From the NCBI GenBank assembly GCA_010279815.1, contig QEOQ01000041.1:12312-35979 (forward strand): a stretch of 23,668 bases of DNA. The letters are read 5' to 3'. Below are positions 9,472-18,242 of the stretch, piece after piece. The DNA comes from Brachionus plicatilis. Lineage: Eukaryota; Rotifera; Eurotatoria; Ploima; Brachionidae. A program made the position numbers and the translations under genes. The notes under the pieces were generated by a model. The model worked only from the letters and a program-made list of their open reading frames with translations, had not been told where the DNA came from and searched no databases. The first letter of the stretch is position 1. Each line of letters begins with the position of its first letter.

Positions 9472-9722
9472 TGTTAGCGGCTAAATGAACTTGTTAGTTC
9501 GTAGCTAACTTTACACTTCATAGTTATGATTCACTAGTTATTATTTATATTAACTACTGTAATTGGTGGCTTAGAGATATAATACTAAAGTATGTCTATA
9601 AAAGAAGACTTTATTTTGGTATAGTTCTGCGGAACTTTAGAGTTATAATAAAGAGCTTTAAAACATAAACTTTTGTTTTCATTATTTACAATGAATCCTG
9701 ATAGGCAAGTTAGCCTACAACA
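9472..9722 (+). mobile_element. Candidate solo LTR (Copia-like)
   Basis: A ~251-bp block with clearly higher GC than its flanks begins TGTTAGCGGCTAA and ends TTAGCCTACAACA. Its two 13-base ends are inverted copies at 10 of 13 positions, sharing TGTT and GGCTAA. Inside are a TATAAAAG box (9597-9604) and an AATAAA signal (9647-9652), spaced as in an LTR with promoter and poly(A) signal. TGTT...AACA ends are typical of Copia elements. I cannot find a clean target-site duplication or internal gag-pol sequence, so a solo LTR is the likeliest form. Confidence 0.4.
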
Positions 9723-10508
9723 TAATATTATTTACTTTCTTGGTATTATTCTGATTCAATTATTAATGAAATTAAGTAACTTTGAAATTCAAAGGTGAAT
9801 TTGATTAAGATACGGGTAAAAAAATGGGATCTAAAATATAAAACTTTGGAAAACTTTAGATCTATCTTGAATTATACCTTTCCTTGTCTAAATTGATTCC
9901 CATAAACTAAAATTTAAATCATTTTTATTTCTGAGTTGAGCCAGAGGTATGTTAAGCCATGATTGAGTCATACAGTTATCAGTCCAGATATATCGGATGC
10001 CCGACTTCATTGTGCAATTGCTATTGTTTCTAGCTTACTAATACAACTCTCTTTCCTGGAACTCTAAATGCATTTAGCATGTAGCAACTGTCACTATTAA
10101 TTTATCAAATTTATTTTAGATTATTATTAAAATTTTTTTACTTTTGCTTCATTTTTATTTTATTTTTTTACTAATCTAAAGGAGCTTTTACTTTTATATA
10201 ATCCTTCTTCCTTATGACTCGCGACAGATCCCGGCTTTTAAGAATTTCACCAACTTTCTAAAAATAAATTAATTTTTTCCAGGAACTTAAGTTTTTTATT
10301 TATAGTTAGGATTAGAGTTAAAAAAATAAGTAATTTGACTCATCATTTCTCAGTGCCATCAGTACTTTTCCTGATTTGTTTATTAAAAAATGGAAAATTT
10401 AGCCAAAATATTTTTAGATGATTTTGTCATTAGAAAACTAATTTTCGAAGGGAAGTGAGTAAATTTTCAAAAAAAAAGCAGATCAAAAATATATATTCTA
10501 CTAACTGG
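9723..10508. other. Spacer with one GC-raised patch
   Basis: No definite gene. About 9935-10085 is less AT-rich. On the minus strand it holds a ~48-codon open frame including GIRYIWTDNCMTQSWLNI, faintly like a retroelement RNase H segment with its WTD motif, but too short and unsupported to name. GATCTAAA and TTTAGATC (about 9829-9866) form a small hairpin. Confidence 0.3.
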
Positions 10509-10726
10509 TGTGATATAGCGACATCTTTGACGATATCACTGGAGTTAATTAACTTAACCATGGGCGTTTAAGTTAAGAAGGAGCACAAATACATGTTCCA
10601 ATACGTCTAACGAAGGAGATCGGATAGACGGGCCCAAGGGTACTAATGTAAACATTACAACTGGCAAGTGAAATAAAACTGTCTTTTATTTATCCTTGCT
10701 TGTGTCATCCATTTATTGGCGTGACA
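10509..10726 (+). mobile_element. Candidate Gypsy-type LTR and primer-binding remnant
   Basis: The block opens TGTGATATAGCGACATCT, a start resembling many animal Gypsy LTRs, is far GC-richer than its surroundings, and has AATAAA (10672-10677) followed by a T-rich stretch as expected for the R/U5 part. It is followed by TTATTGGCGTGACATAG (10713-10729). TGGCG...GTGACA resembles the tRNA-Arg-type primer site (TGGCGACCGTGACA) of some Gypsy elements with three bases lost. That would put the LTR end near 10714. No pol sequence follows, and no target-site duplication is evident. Confidence 0.45.
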
Positions 10727-11050
10727 TAGATGTTAATCAATAACCTTTCTAAAATACAAATTAGTTGCTTAATCTAATTTTTCAAAACAAAAATTTTAAT
10801 TTTAATTGAAAAAATTTCAAAAAAATTGTTAAGAAACACATGGCAAATATTTTTTTTTCTTAAATTTTTTTTTGAGATTGCTTTTAATTGAATGACCAAA
10901 AACGAGACTTTTAAGGTTCGAAAAATAAATGGGAAAATAAAACTCATTTTTGAGTACAATGCTTTGAAAGAATTAGTTGCACGAAATTTGGGAAAAAATA
11001 ATTTTAAAATTTATTAAAAAACATGCTAAGTATATTATAAGAATTTCTAA

Positions 11051-11245
11051 GACTCATACAAATTTCTGGTCATTCATGTAAAAAAAGAAAGAAGACAAAA
11101 GAAAATAAGAGCTCGAGTATACAAAACTATGACAAACCTCGATGAGGATCTTTTTCGATCAGACTCTAATTTTGGAATAAAGAAAAAAACAAAAATTAAA
11201 AAATTGAATAAAATTTTTTATTCAGGTCTAAAAATCTTTCTGTAA
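11051..11245 (+). pseudogene. Unrecognised 64-codon open island
   Basis: Open from just after a TAA (11048-11050) to TAA 11243-11245, without an early ATG. The middle reads RARVYKTMTNLDEDLFRSDS followed by NFGIKKK; the ends are Lys-rich and driven by A-runs. The central ~90 bases have raised GC and mixed residues, which is why I list it. Its last ~30 bases overlap the start of the fold-back sequence at ~11217, so any real coding part ends before that. No family recognised; exon relic, transposon relic or chance are all possible. Confidence 0.2.
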
Positions 11246-11355
11246 AATGCATCAAAACTCTGTATCACCCAAGTTAAGTCTTTGAAGCTTTGTATAAGCT
11301 AATCATTAAAATTAAATTGCAGAGACTTTTGTCAACTTATACATTTTGCAAAACG
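11217..11355. mobile_element. Diverged relative of the 18,983 fold-back element
   Basis: The order of motifs parallels the arm of the element at 18983-19321: TCTAAAAAT, a TTCTGTAAAATGCATC block where the other has TTCTTCAAAACGTATC, a CAC-containing spacer, then TTAAGTCT. On the right, TTGCAGAGACTTTTG and CATTTTGCAAAACG are the inverted counterparts. Arms are much more diverged than in the other copy and outer boundaries are uncertain. Confidence 0.4.
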
Positions 11356-11480
11356 AATAAAAAAAAATTTTAATTCTAAATTTTAACTAATGTTCTCTTT
11401 GCTCATGGATTTTGGCATTAGTTGAAAATTAGAAAAAATTTTTAAAAATTTTTACTTCTCTTTAAAACACTTAAAACAAT

Positions 11481-11829
11481 AAATTTCCGGCAAAATGTTA
11501 TTTATTGTACATTTTTATATTTTTACATTTTTACATTTTTAAGAGAAGAAAAAATAATCTCAAAATCAAAAAATCTAAAAAAATTTTCAATCAAGAAAAG
11601 TAATAATAAATTCGAAATTACTTAAAAAGGAGTTTTAGAAAAATTTAAATGTAAAAACCAAGGATTATTTTTTGAAAATCCCTTTTAATTAATTGCGAAT
11701 TTATTATTACTTTTCTTGAATGAAAATTTTTTTAGATTTTTTGATTTTGAGATTTTTTTTTCTTCTCTCAAAAATGTTAAAATGTAAAAATATAAAAATG
11801 TGCAATAAATAACATTTTGCCAAATTTCC
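11481..11829. mobile_element. Large near-perfect fold-back element (~350 bp)
   Basis: About 127 bp at 11489-11616 and 11696-11822 are inverted copies with only scattered changes (shared strings include GGCAAAATGTTATTTATTG, CTCAAAATCAAAAAATCT and AAGAAAAGTAATAATAAATT). The similarity continues inward (TTACTTAAAAAGGA with TCCCTTTTAATTAA), leaving a loop of only ~30 bases, so nearly the whole element can form one long hairpin. No protein is encoded. It is a MITE or fold-back element; outermost bases are AAATTTCC (left) and AAATTTCC inverted (about 11823-11830) with a two-base offset. Confidence 0.75.
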
Positions 11830-11993
11830 TTTGATTTAATTAAAATAAATAATTTCAATTAAATTAAAGCAAGTTGTATTTTTTAATGAATGAATTTTTC
11901 AAAAAATATTTTTTAGTGGAATAAAATTTATATTTATTAAATATTCCTGACTCATTGAAATTAAGCTTATCCTTTTAATCCTCTCTATTTCGA

Positions 11994-12263
11994 ATGAGAA
12001 TTTATTACCTTGCCAAAACCGCCTTACAGAAAAAATGTGCTGATTTCCTAAGACATTTAAAAGCTCAAACCACATCAATTTGTCGATGAGATGCAGAGAT
12101 GAGAAACTGAATTTAAAAAAATGTGGAATTAGTTACACACCAGGAACGAAATACAAATATCCGCCGCAGTTATTCCTTAACGACTGCAAATAAGAGCTTG
12201 TTGATTCCTATAGTTATTCCGGAATTGAAATTCACAATAATCTTAGTTGAAGTCATCAATTGA
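11994..12263 (+). pseudogene. Coding-like island in one frame with internal stops
   Basis: From an ATG at 11994 one frame reads MRIYYLAKTALQKKCADFLR then HLKAQTTSICR before TGA (12087-12089). After two further stops the same frame gives QERNTNIRRSYSLTTANKS and LLIPIVIPELKF to TGA 12261-12263. The GC content is higher than around it and the frame register never changes, which suggests point-mutation decay of a single coding sequence. The second part loosely resembles LINE C-terminal tails, but this is not convincing. Unnamed. Confidence 0.25.
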
Positions 12264-12700
12264 AAAACATAAATAATGCTCTTTTTTTAGCAACTACTAG
12301 CTTAGATTTAACAAAGATATTTTTATTTACCATAAATAAAAGTTAAACAAATAACTATGGCCTTTTAAAAAGAATTCCCAAATTGGCAGACATTTTGCTC
12401 CTTTACTGTAGGTCACTTTCTGTACCTTTTGAAATCGAAAAATATTTAATTACATAAATAAAAAGTTTGTTTTGAATTTTTAAAATATTTTTTAAATAGG
12501 ATTGTTTAATATTCAATTTTTGTAAATTTTCTTTTTTTATTAGACTTGAATATTCATTCGAAATTTCAAAATTTTCGATTCGAATTATAAAATTTAGAAA
12601 AATTTTTAAAATTTGAGCTTCATTAGAAAAAATATCAATTGATTTTATTTTTGAAAAATGCGCTATTATATTTTAAAATTTTTTTTTAAATTCTTTTAAA
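12264..12700. other. AT-rich spacer
   Basis: I see no gene, repeat or element that stands out from A/T background. Confidence 0.5.
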
Positions 12701-12766
12701 ATGACAGCAATGCTAAAAATAGTCTCAGTTGGAATTGAAGTAGCAGAAACAAACTTTGAAGTTTAG
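12701..12766 (+). CDS. Very short open frame, doubtful
   Basis: ATG to TAG, 21 codons: MTAMLKIVSVGIEVAETNF plus EV. The mixed composition is unusual for the neighbourhood, but such a short frame carries almost no statistical weight. No splice signals or partners are visible; most likely chance or a scrap of older coding DNA. Confidence 0.1.
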   Translation: MTAMLKIVSVGIEVAETNFEV

Positions 12767-13218
12767 AGATGAGGATTGAAATACTATTACAAAAGCATAA
12801 AACCAAAATTAGTCAAAAATAATATTAAAAGTGTCAATTAACACATACAATTTAACTCAACTTTTTTAATATACTTTTATTTTAATTTATAACTCTTTTT
12901 GAATAAAAAAAATTGGAATTAGATCTAGAAGATGAGAAAAACCACCTTTAAACTTTCAAGATTGAGGAATAAATTATATTCGAAAATTAGATTAATTTGA
13001 TTAATAATAAATTTTTTTTAATTTTTGATTTAATATTCTTATGTGTTTTTGATCATTTTGAATAAATTATTTTCATTTTTTGCGTGATTTACATTTTTTA
13101 TGTATTTTAATCTCTTTTTAATAGTTTTCAATTCTCACCCATTGCTAAGCCACTCTAGGAAAACAAAGAAACACTTTAATGAAATATTCAAACAAAAAAG
13201 ATTCATTTGAAAACATAT
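12767..13218. other. AT-rich spacer
   Basis: I see no gene or repeat here beyond A/T runs. Confidence 0.5.
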
Positions 13219-13606
13219 CCTCTAGTGTTGTAAATCAAATTGGTGACTTGAACAAATTATAAAATTTGAATTGAAGTTAAAGCTAAATTAAAATTTGGAT
13301 TCAAATTTAATAAAAAAACTTTATTTTTAGAATTTATTGTTAATTACGTCTTAAAATTAATATTATAAAAAAAAATCAAAATAAGTTTAAATTTTCGTTT
13401 TGATTTTCAAATAAAAGCTTAATAATTTGACTTTTTTAAATTCTAAATTGAATTGAATTATTATTCAAATTTGAATTTAAATTTAATTATTATTCTGGGT
13501 TTAAATTAAAACTTTACTTAAAAAATTTGTTTAAATTCAAACTCAAATTTAAAAATTAATTTAATTATTTAAAAGTAAATTCAAATCCAATTTGTTTACA
13601 ATATCC
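13219..13606. mobile_element. Fold-back element with AATT-rich interior
   Basis: CCTCTAGTGTTGTAAATCAAATTGG at the left edge (13219-13243) is mirrored by CCAATTTGTTTACAATATCC at the right (13587-13606). The interior is built from repeated AAATTTGAATT / AATTCAAATTT blocks (for example 13461-13482 and 13534-13556) that can pair along most of the length. It encodes nothing. A strongly self-complementary, almost GC-free, non-autonomous element or fold-back repeat. Confidence 0.5.
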
Positions 13607-14612
13607 TCCCTATATTCCAACAAATCTTCACTTAAATCGGCAATTTGAAGTTAATGATCAATTTTTGATGTTAAATTAGTGCAGAGATACAATTTTGGTT
13701 TTTGCATATTTTGTTAAAACTAAAGGAAAAGTCTTCAAATTACCCTTAAATCAGCAAAATTCTTCTAGATAATCTTAAAAACAAAGAAAGAGATCTTGTC
13801 AAAATTTTAGGTTATTTTAGAATGAATGATGTAAGAAGCTACTAAAAGAGTTTTACAAGCTTCTTGTAGTAGCTTTTTTTTTGTTTTAGATGTCGGCTTT
13901 TTTTCTTGAGATGCCATAGAATACCTGAATAATCAAATTTTTTAATGAATTTATAAGCTTATTTCTTAAAAAAATAAGGGAAAAAATTTAATTTTTTACC
14001 AAATTTCTAGTGATGCTTTTATGTATGGTATTTTACCAAATTTTTCGAAAATTGCCTAATTTTGAGTTACTGGATGGATAGCTACTTTTAGCATACTTGT
14101 TGATTAAAATTATCAACAAATTATGTTGATAATAATAACTGAGTTATTTGCTTTTAAAATAAAAAAAACCTATTAATTGCAAATGTACATATTTTTTTTA
14201 TTTTTTAAATAAAGCTATAAAGGACAAAAAAATTCATCTAATCTTAACTCTAAAAAAGCTTAGATACTTTAAACTGAGGCTTTGAAGCTGCTATTTTGCT
14301 ATTTTATTATGAGACGAATCATTTTTGAAAATTTGACATTTCTAATAGAGGGACAATTCATTCTCCTTAATTCTAAAAAAAAGTATCAAAAGATTATAGG
14401 TGATTGAAGAGATGAAATCAAAAGCAATTAAAATGAAAATTTTAAAAATAAAATTTAAAGAAAAAATTTTATACTCCTCTTTAAAATAGTGAATTTGTAT
14501 GCTAAAATTTTTTAATTTTTTTCTGATACAATATTTGGAAAATTCTTATCTTAAAAATACTAAATTTTTAGAAAGCTAAATTTTGTAGCTTAAAAATTGC
14601 AGAATTTGATAA
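13607..14612. other. AT-rich spacer with hairpins
   Basis: No gene. AAGCTACTA (about 13837-13845) and TAGTAGCTT (about 13867-13875) form a hairpin followed by a T9 run; GTTGATAATTTTAATCAAC-like pairing occurs near 14099-14130. Neither belongs to a recognised element. Confidence 0.4.
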
Positions 14613-14762
14613 TTTTTAAATTCAATTACTCAAATAATCTTTCATTACTCGGCTCCAACTTTCATTAGGTGGAATACTCATCGCGTTTTCTCCAAGAGAG
14701 TCTATCTGATCGATAAAAGAAATTATTTGAAATGCAATTCAAAAATAAATTACATCTTTTAA
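14613..14762 (+). CDS. Unrecognised open island (possible exon)
   Basis: A 49-codon open stretch ending in TAA (14760-14762), with a GC-raised core reading YSAPTFIRWNTHRVFSKRVY then LIDKRNYLKC. It lies just upstream of another open frame (14780-14935) in a different register, so the two could be broken parts of one coding sequence, or separate exons. No start codon, splice site or family is clear. Confidence 0.2.
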   Translation, partial: FLNSITQIIFHYSAPTFIRWNTHRVFSKRVYLIDKRNYLKCNSKINYIF

Positions 14763-14779
14763 ATGCCAACAAAAAATAA

Positions 14780-14935
14780 ATGTCTATCATCGAGAGCTCA
14801 AAATATGACAATCTGGCTTGGATTTTTTCTGACGGATATTTGACATTATCTAAAAAAGGAATAAAAATTATAATTAAAACTATTAAAGATGGTCTAACTG
14901 ATTCAATTATGTCTGCAAATCAAAAGGAAATATAA
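14780..14935 (+). CDS. Unrecognised 51-residue open frame
   Basis: ATG at 14780-14782 to TAA at 14933-14935. The product starts MSIIESSKYDNLAWIFSDGY and continues LTLSKKGIKIIIKTIKDGL, then TDSIMSANQKEI. The first half has a mixed, protein-like composition and higher GC than the flanks; the second half is Ile/Lys-rich. A frame of this length is expected several times by chance in a window this AT-rich, so the support comes only from composition and the neighbouring open island. Confidence 0.25.
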   Translation: MSIIESSKYDNLAWIFSDGYLTLSKKGIKIIIKTIKDGLTDSIMSANQKEI

Positions 14936-15327
14936 TTGTCTACTATTCAATTTGAATTATTCGTCATATTTTATATTTATTTTGGAACCCCTAGCGGATA
15001 ACTTATAATGCTACTTAAGCCTCTCTTCCAGCATAATCAAATGGAATAAAAAAAATTAATTCTAGTGATAAATGCTGCCGTTGAGCACAGATACTATTGA
15101 ATATTTAAATTTTAATTTTTTTTTTAAATTAATTTAAATTAATTATTTTGAAAAAATTTGTTCCAATTTTGTCCTAATTTTGTTTAAATTTTAACTATTT
15201 ATTTGCTTATATGTGAAAATAAAAAATAAAAAAAATTTAAATTTATTTGAATTAAAAAATCTAAAAAAGCTGAAAAAAAGTATTTAAAAGAAAAGATTTG
15301 AAATGCTTAATGAAAGGTACCATATGT
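14936..15327. other. Spacer with small GC-raised patches
   Basis: Patches at about 14985-15045 (around GGAACCCCTAGCGGATAACT) and 15068-15100 have higher GC but several competing short frames on both strands and no clear choice among them. The remainder is A/T. Confidence 0.3.
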
Positions 15328-15498
15328 TTAAGTATTGAATGGATCAGAAAAAAAAGTTTCACATTGAAGTGGGTTTATTTTATAAATTGATTCGAAACCT
15401 GCTCGGTATTCTTCCACCATTCTGACAATTAATGGAACAGAATGACTGAGACCTAGTAGTTTAAGGTTATTAAAGGCCTCGTGAGGTAAAATAATTAT
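15328..15498 (-). CDS. Unrecognised minus-strand open island
   Basis: On the minus strand the frame is open for 56 codons from 15498 to the TAA at 15328-15330. It reads LPHEAFNNLKLLGLSHSVPL then IVRMVEEYRAGFESIYKINP, then LQCETFFSDPFNT. Residue content is protein-like throughout and the block is GC-raised relative to both flanks. There is no early ATG (first at about codon 27) and no convincing acceptor, so a terminal exon or transposon relic is possible. I recognise no family. Of the unrecognised islands this has one of the more natural residue patterns. Confidence 0.3.
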   Translation of the reverse strand: MIILPHEAFNNLKLLGLSHSVPLIVRMVEEYRAGFESIYKINPLQCETFFSDPFNT

Positions 15499-16350
15499 TC
15501 ATTTTTTTTACTTGAGATAAATGAACTTTTAATAAATAAGATTTGCTGATAATTTAAAGCTCAAATCTTGATTGAACGTAAATTCAATGAGAAAAATATG
15601 TAAAATTTTGATTTATCAGATCGCTTTTCAATTTTTTTGTTTGATTGAATCTCAATTTTATTTTCAAGGCTTATTTCTAATTCAAATAATAAATTTGTTT
15701 TATCTGATAGAAAAATATAAAGAAAATTTACATTTTTGAATTTTTATTAAAAACAATTTTTGCCTTATCGATTTAAATTATTTTTGAACCCAGACTATAA
15801 TTAAATATCTTAAAATTAAAAATAATAATAAAAATTTATTGCTAATTTTTTTTATTAAAAATAACAATTCAAGTTGATTTTTTGAAATACCGAAATTGTT
15901 AAACAGTTCTACGTAATAAAAAATCCAGCAAAAAGCTTATTTTACTCGGAAAACTTCTTCTTTCAAACCTTTTATTGGCACTAACCCTTTAATTTTTGAC
16001 AAAAAAATATTTCTGAATAAAATCGATTCTTTAAAAAAAAAAAAAACCCTTAATATTTTTTTAATCTAAATTGTTATTTTCAAAAAATGGCCTCATAGAA
16101 AATTTTTCATTTTAGTATTTTTCAGGTATTTTCATTTATTTTTGATTCAATTAAAAAAATCGATCTAAACACTGATAAATAATAAAAACATAATTTTATT
16201 AATTAAAATAAAATACAAACTTAAATTGAAGATTGAAGATTTACAAAATAATTCTATTTATTTAATTTGATTTGGTTTTTTTTTTTTAACCTAAATGTTT
16301 TTTTATTAAATAATCTTTTTGAATAGATATTTTGAAAAGATGGATCTTAA
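15499..16350. other. Long AT-rich stretch without genes
   Basis: Nothing recognisable; A/T runs and short self-complementary stretches only. Confidence 0.5.
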
Positions 16351-16410
16351 ACCTTTGTGTGAGAAAATTCGTTCAGGCCCTGGATTTAACTCTACCAGCA
16401 CTTTTCTTCT

Positions 16411-16490
16411 ATAATTTTTCACTATAAAAGTATGTCTTACGCATGCACTTAATAGTTAATTGAAAAGAACACCTAAAAGTGAAAAATTAT
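16411..16490. repeat. 13-bp inverted repeat
   Basis: ATAATTTTTCACT (16411-16423) is perfectly mirrored by AGTGAAAAATTAT (16478-16490), with a 54-base loop containing GCATGC. It follows a short GC-raised patch (about 16358-16400) with no clear coding frame. Confidence 0.5.
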
Positions 16491-16784
16491 AAAGATTGTT
16501 CAGATTATTTATTAAGCTCTTTATTTGTTCATTTTTATTAAACTTATTAATTTTTGGATTAATTTTTTAAATAAATTCTTTATGGTAATCCAAACAATTC
16601 ATCATGATAAAGCAATAACCTTAAAATGTAATTTGATAAATAACTTCTTTACATCTCTTATTTTAAATAGTGTTACTATTTTTAGCTTTAATTTATTAAA
16701 TTTGATATGCAACCCTTTCTGATAAAAAGGTTGGAAATAAATATAATCAATTAGCTTTATCAACACCCAAAAAAATATTAAATA

Positions 16785-17421
16785 CCGTATTCCCTAAGCT
16801 ACAAATTCATCATCAGCATTGTCATCCATTAATGAATCATCATCATCAGCATCGTCATCCGGTAATGGGGGAGGTAGGTCCATCCAATGTGAAAGTCCGA
16901 TTTCCATTTTTAGCCAGAATGTTCCATCAACTTTTCGAATTGTAAGTCAAATTCCAGTGATGATACAAACAACGATTCCAGATATGCCAACTTCCGCAGA
17001 ACAAGAAACTGCCGTAGTTAGAAGAAGACAAAAAGGTTAAAAAAACAAAAAAACCACAGTTTAATTAGTCATTTATTCTTAATAGTATTGATTTATTAAT
17101 TTTTAAAATTTTTTTAAGTCTTTTATTGAAATTTTATAAAAATAATGCCGCATCAGAACTTAAATTTTATTATTTTTTTAATCGAAAAATATAAAAAATG
17201 AATTTTTTAATTTTTTTTTTTAATTTTTTATTAATTTTTTGTTGCACCAAAGGCATGATTCGAAAAAATTATTTTTTATTTTCTTCTTTAAAATCGAGTC
17301 TTGATGACGCATTAAACTAAGGCTTTCAGTGTTTGATGCGGACCTAAACGCATGATTACGCTATTAGAGCATTCGCTCAAAGTTAACTTGTGGTGCAGCA
17401 TAATAGAACCACAGAATACGG
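16785..17421 (-). mobile_element. Internally deleted TA-flanked DNA transposon
   Basis: CCGTATTC (16785-16792) and its exact inverse GAATACGG (17414-17421) are each flanked outside by TA, the duplication made by Tc1/mariner/pogo-type transposases. Between them lie an acidic C-terminal coding remnant next to the left end, an AT-rich middle, and a GC-richer block at the right end (17275-17421). The coding remnant's stop codon lies only two bases inside the left repeat, so transcription would run from right to left. Middle domains of the transposase are missing. The superfamily is inferred from TA plus an acidic protein tail (as in pogo/Tigger); the repeats are short, so other TA-using families remain possible. 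Confidence 0.5.
16794..16946 (-). pseudogene. Acidic C-terminal remnant of a transposase-like protein
   Basis: On the minus strand the frame is open from 16946 to TAG at 16794-16796. It reads TIRKVDGTFWLKMEIGLSHW, then MDLPPPLPDDD, then an Asp-rich tail ADDDDSLMDDNADDEFVA. An in-frame TGA (16947-16949) separates it from a further open stretch on its right (to about 17040). The Asp-rich end is encoded by GAT repeats, seen on plus as CATCATCATCAGCAT. Acidic tails are common at the C-terminus of pogo/Tigger-type DDE transposases, which agrees with the TA-flanked ends around it. The plus-strand frame at 16819-17040 (Ser-rich from the same CAT repeats) is, in my reading, the shadow, but I cannot exclude the reverse. 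Confidence 0.4.
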
Positions 17422-17555
17422 TAGTTATTTTATTTTTGAGAAAAGAGATAAATAATTTTTTAGATTTATGGAAAATTTGCGTTTAATCAAAATTAATTCT
17501 CGTATTCTGTATAATAATCTGAATTTTCTTTTCACTTTGACTCAAAGCAAATCCT

Positions 17556-17602
17556 CATGGGCAATAAAAATAAGTCGCTTATATTTATTTTTATCGCCCA
17601 TG
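17556..17602. repeat. 18-bp hairpin with one mismatch
   Basis: CATGGGCAATAAAAATAA (17556-17573) pairs with TTATTTTTATCGCCCATG (17585-17602) across an 11-base loop, with one mismatch. AAGCA/TGCTT just outside could extend the stem after a small bulge. It is a compact stem-loop the size of a microRNA precursor, but no mature sequence can be inferred. Confidence 0.6.
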
Positions 17603-17875
17603 AGCTGCTTAGAATATTTAATCTAAATTAAACAATTTTTGAAAATAATGCAACATTCAAATTATTCTCACATTAATCTTAAGCAAATTTTTTTAACCAC
17701 AATCAAGGTATTGTGAAATTCATTAAAAATCAAAATTGAAGATTTAATTTTAAAAAAGCTGCAACATTAATTGAAATCGGCTTTTTCCAATTTAATATAA
17801 ACTTTTTATGAACCAAAAAAACAAAAAATAAAACATCAATAAACATCAATTTAATTTGACCATTAATTAAATTAA

Positions 17876-18088
17876 TTTAAAAGAAAAGAAATTAAAGATT
17901 TTATTTTAGACAAAAAAGGGTCTATTTTTATTTGTAATTTTAATTTTTCCAAAATAGACAATATTTTTACAGTGTCCAAAGCCAAATATTCAGGAGAAGT
18001 ATTTCTTTTAAACAGTTGTTCACCAGAAATGATATATATTTTTATTTTTAAAACAAAGAAACCAAATAAGAGAAGCATAAAAAGATAG
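17876..18088 (+). pseudogene. Probable LINE ORF2 fragment upstream of the linker
   Basis: A 70-codon plus-strand frame runs from after TAA (17873-17875) to TAG 18086-18088. It includes LDKKGSIFICNFNFSKIDNI, VSKAKYSGEVFLLNSCSPEM and ends KTKKPNKRSIKR. Position and basic end suit the region between LINE endonuclease and reverse transcriptase, which in related elements ends in a basic stretch before an IPP motif; that motif appears 40 bases further on. By itself it is not diagnostic. The minus-strand frame over the same bases (17872-18078) has an ATG but no supporting homology, and I treat it as a shadow. Confidence 0.35.
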
Positions 18089-18122
18089 AAAAAAATTCTA
18101 ATTAGCTTAAAAAATCTTTTAA

Positions 18123-18242
18123 ACCGCTATTCCACCTAACTTAGCCAGTCTAATTAAGGAACCAAGAAAAATAAGAAGAAAATTTCAAAAAACTCTTTGT
18201 CAAAATATTAAACAAAGATTCAACCAAATGCCTCGGAGTTAA
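18123..18242 (+). pseudogene. LINE ORF2 fragment, endonuclease-RT linker
   Basis: A 39-codon frame ending at TAA 18240-18242 reads IPPNLASLIKEPRKIRRKFQ then KTLCQNIKQRFNQM. The pattern IP-x-x-[IL]-x-x-LIK-x-x-R-[KR]-x-RR-x-[WF]-Q, followed by a basic helix with Asn, is characteristic of the linker just before the reverse transcriptase in CR1/Jockey-type LINEs. Downstream, in another register, a piece near 18378-18470 reads LRIDEEKGGEFLTKIFSS and NIDLIDT, resembling the segment before the reverse transcriptase in which LINEs carry a KA-x-x-[FL]-N-x-FFS pattern. So the decayed element probably continues to about 18475. The minus-strand frame at 18287-18472 is a shadow. Confidence 0.5.

Noticed and set aside
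9935..10085. tRNA-derived SINE
   Set aside because: The patch has raised GC, but I could not find convincing A-box and B-box promoter motifs on either strand.
10774..10959. 61-codon minus-strand frame
   Set aside because: Low-complexity Phe/Ile/Lys/Asn composition; consistent with A/T background.
13835..13885. Hairpin followed by a T run, like a bacterial terminator
   Set aside because: The organism is eukaryotic by all other signs and T-runs are everywhere in this sequence, so it carries no weight as a terminator.
16525..16722. 65-codon plus-strand frame
   Set aside because: It contains an NNFFTS string faintly like LINE proteins, but the rest is A/T-driven and no neighbouring LINE motif supports it.
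16819..17040. Ser-rich plus-strand frame as the real gene
   Set aside because: The Ser run comes from the same CAT repeats that give the Asp-rich tail on the minus strand; the minus reading fits the transposon layout better, although this is not proven.
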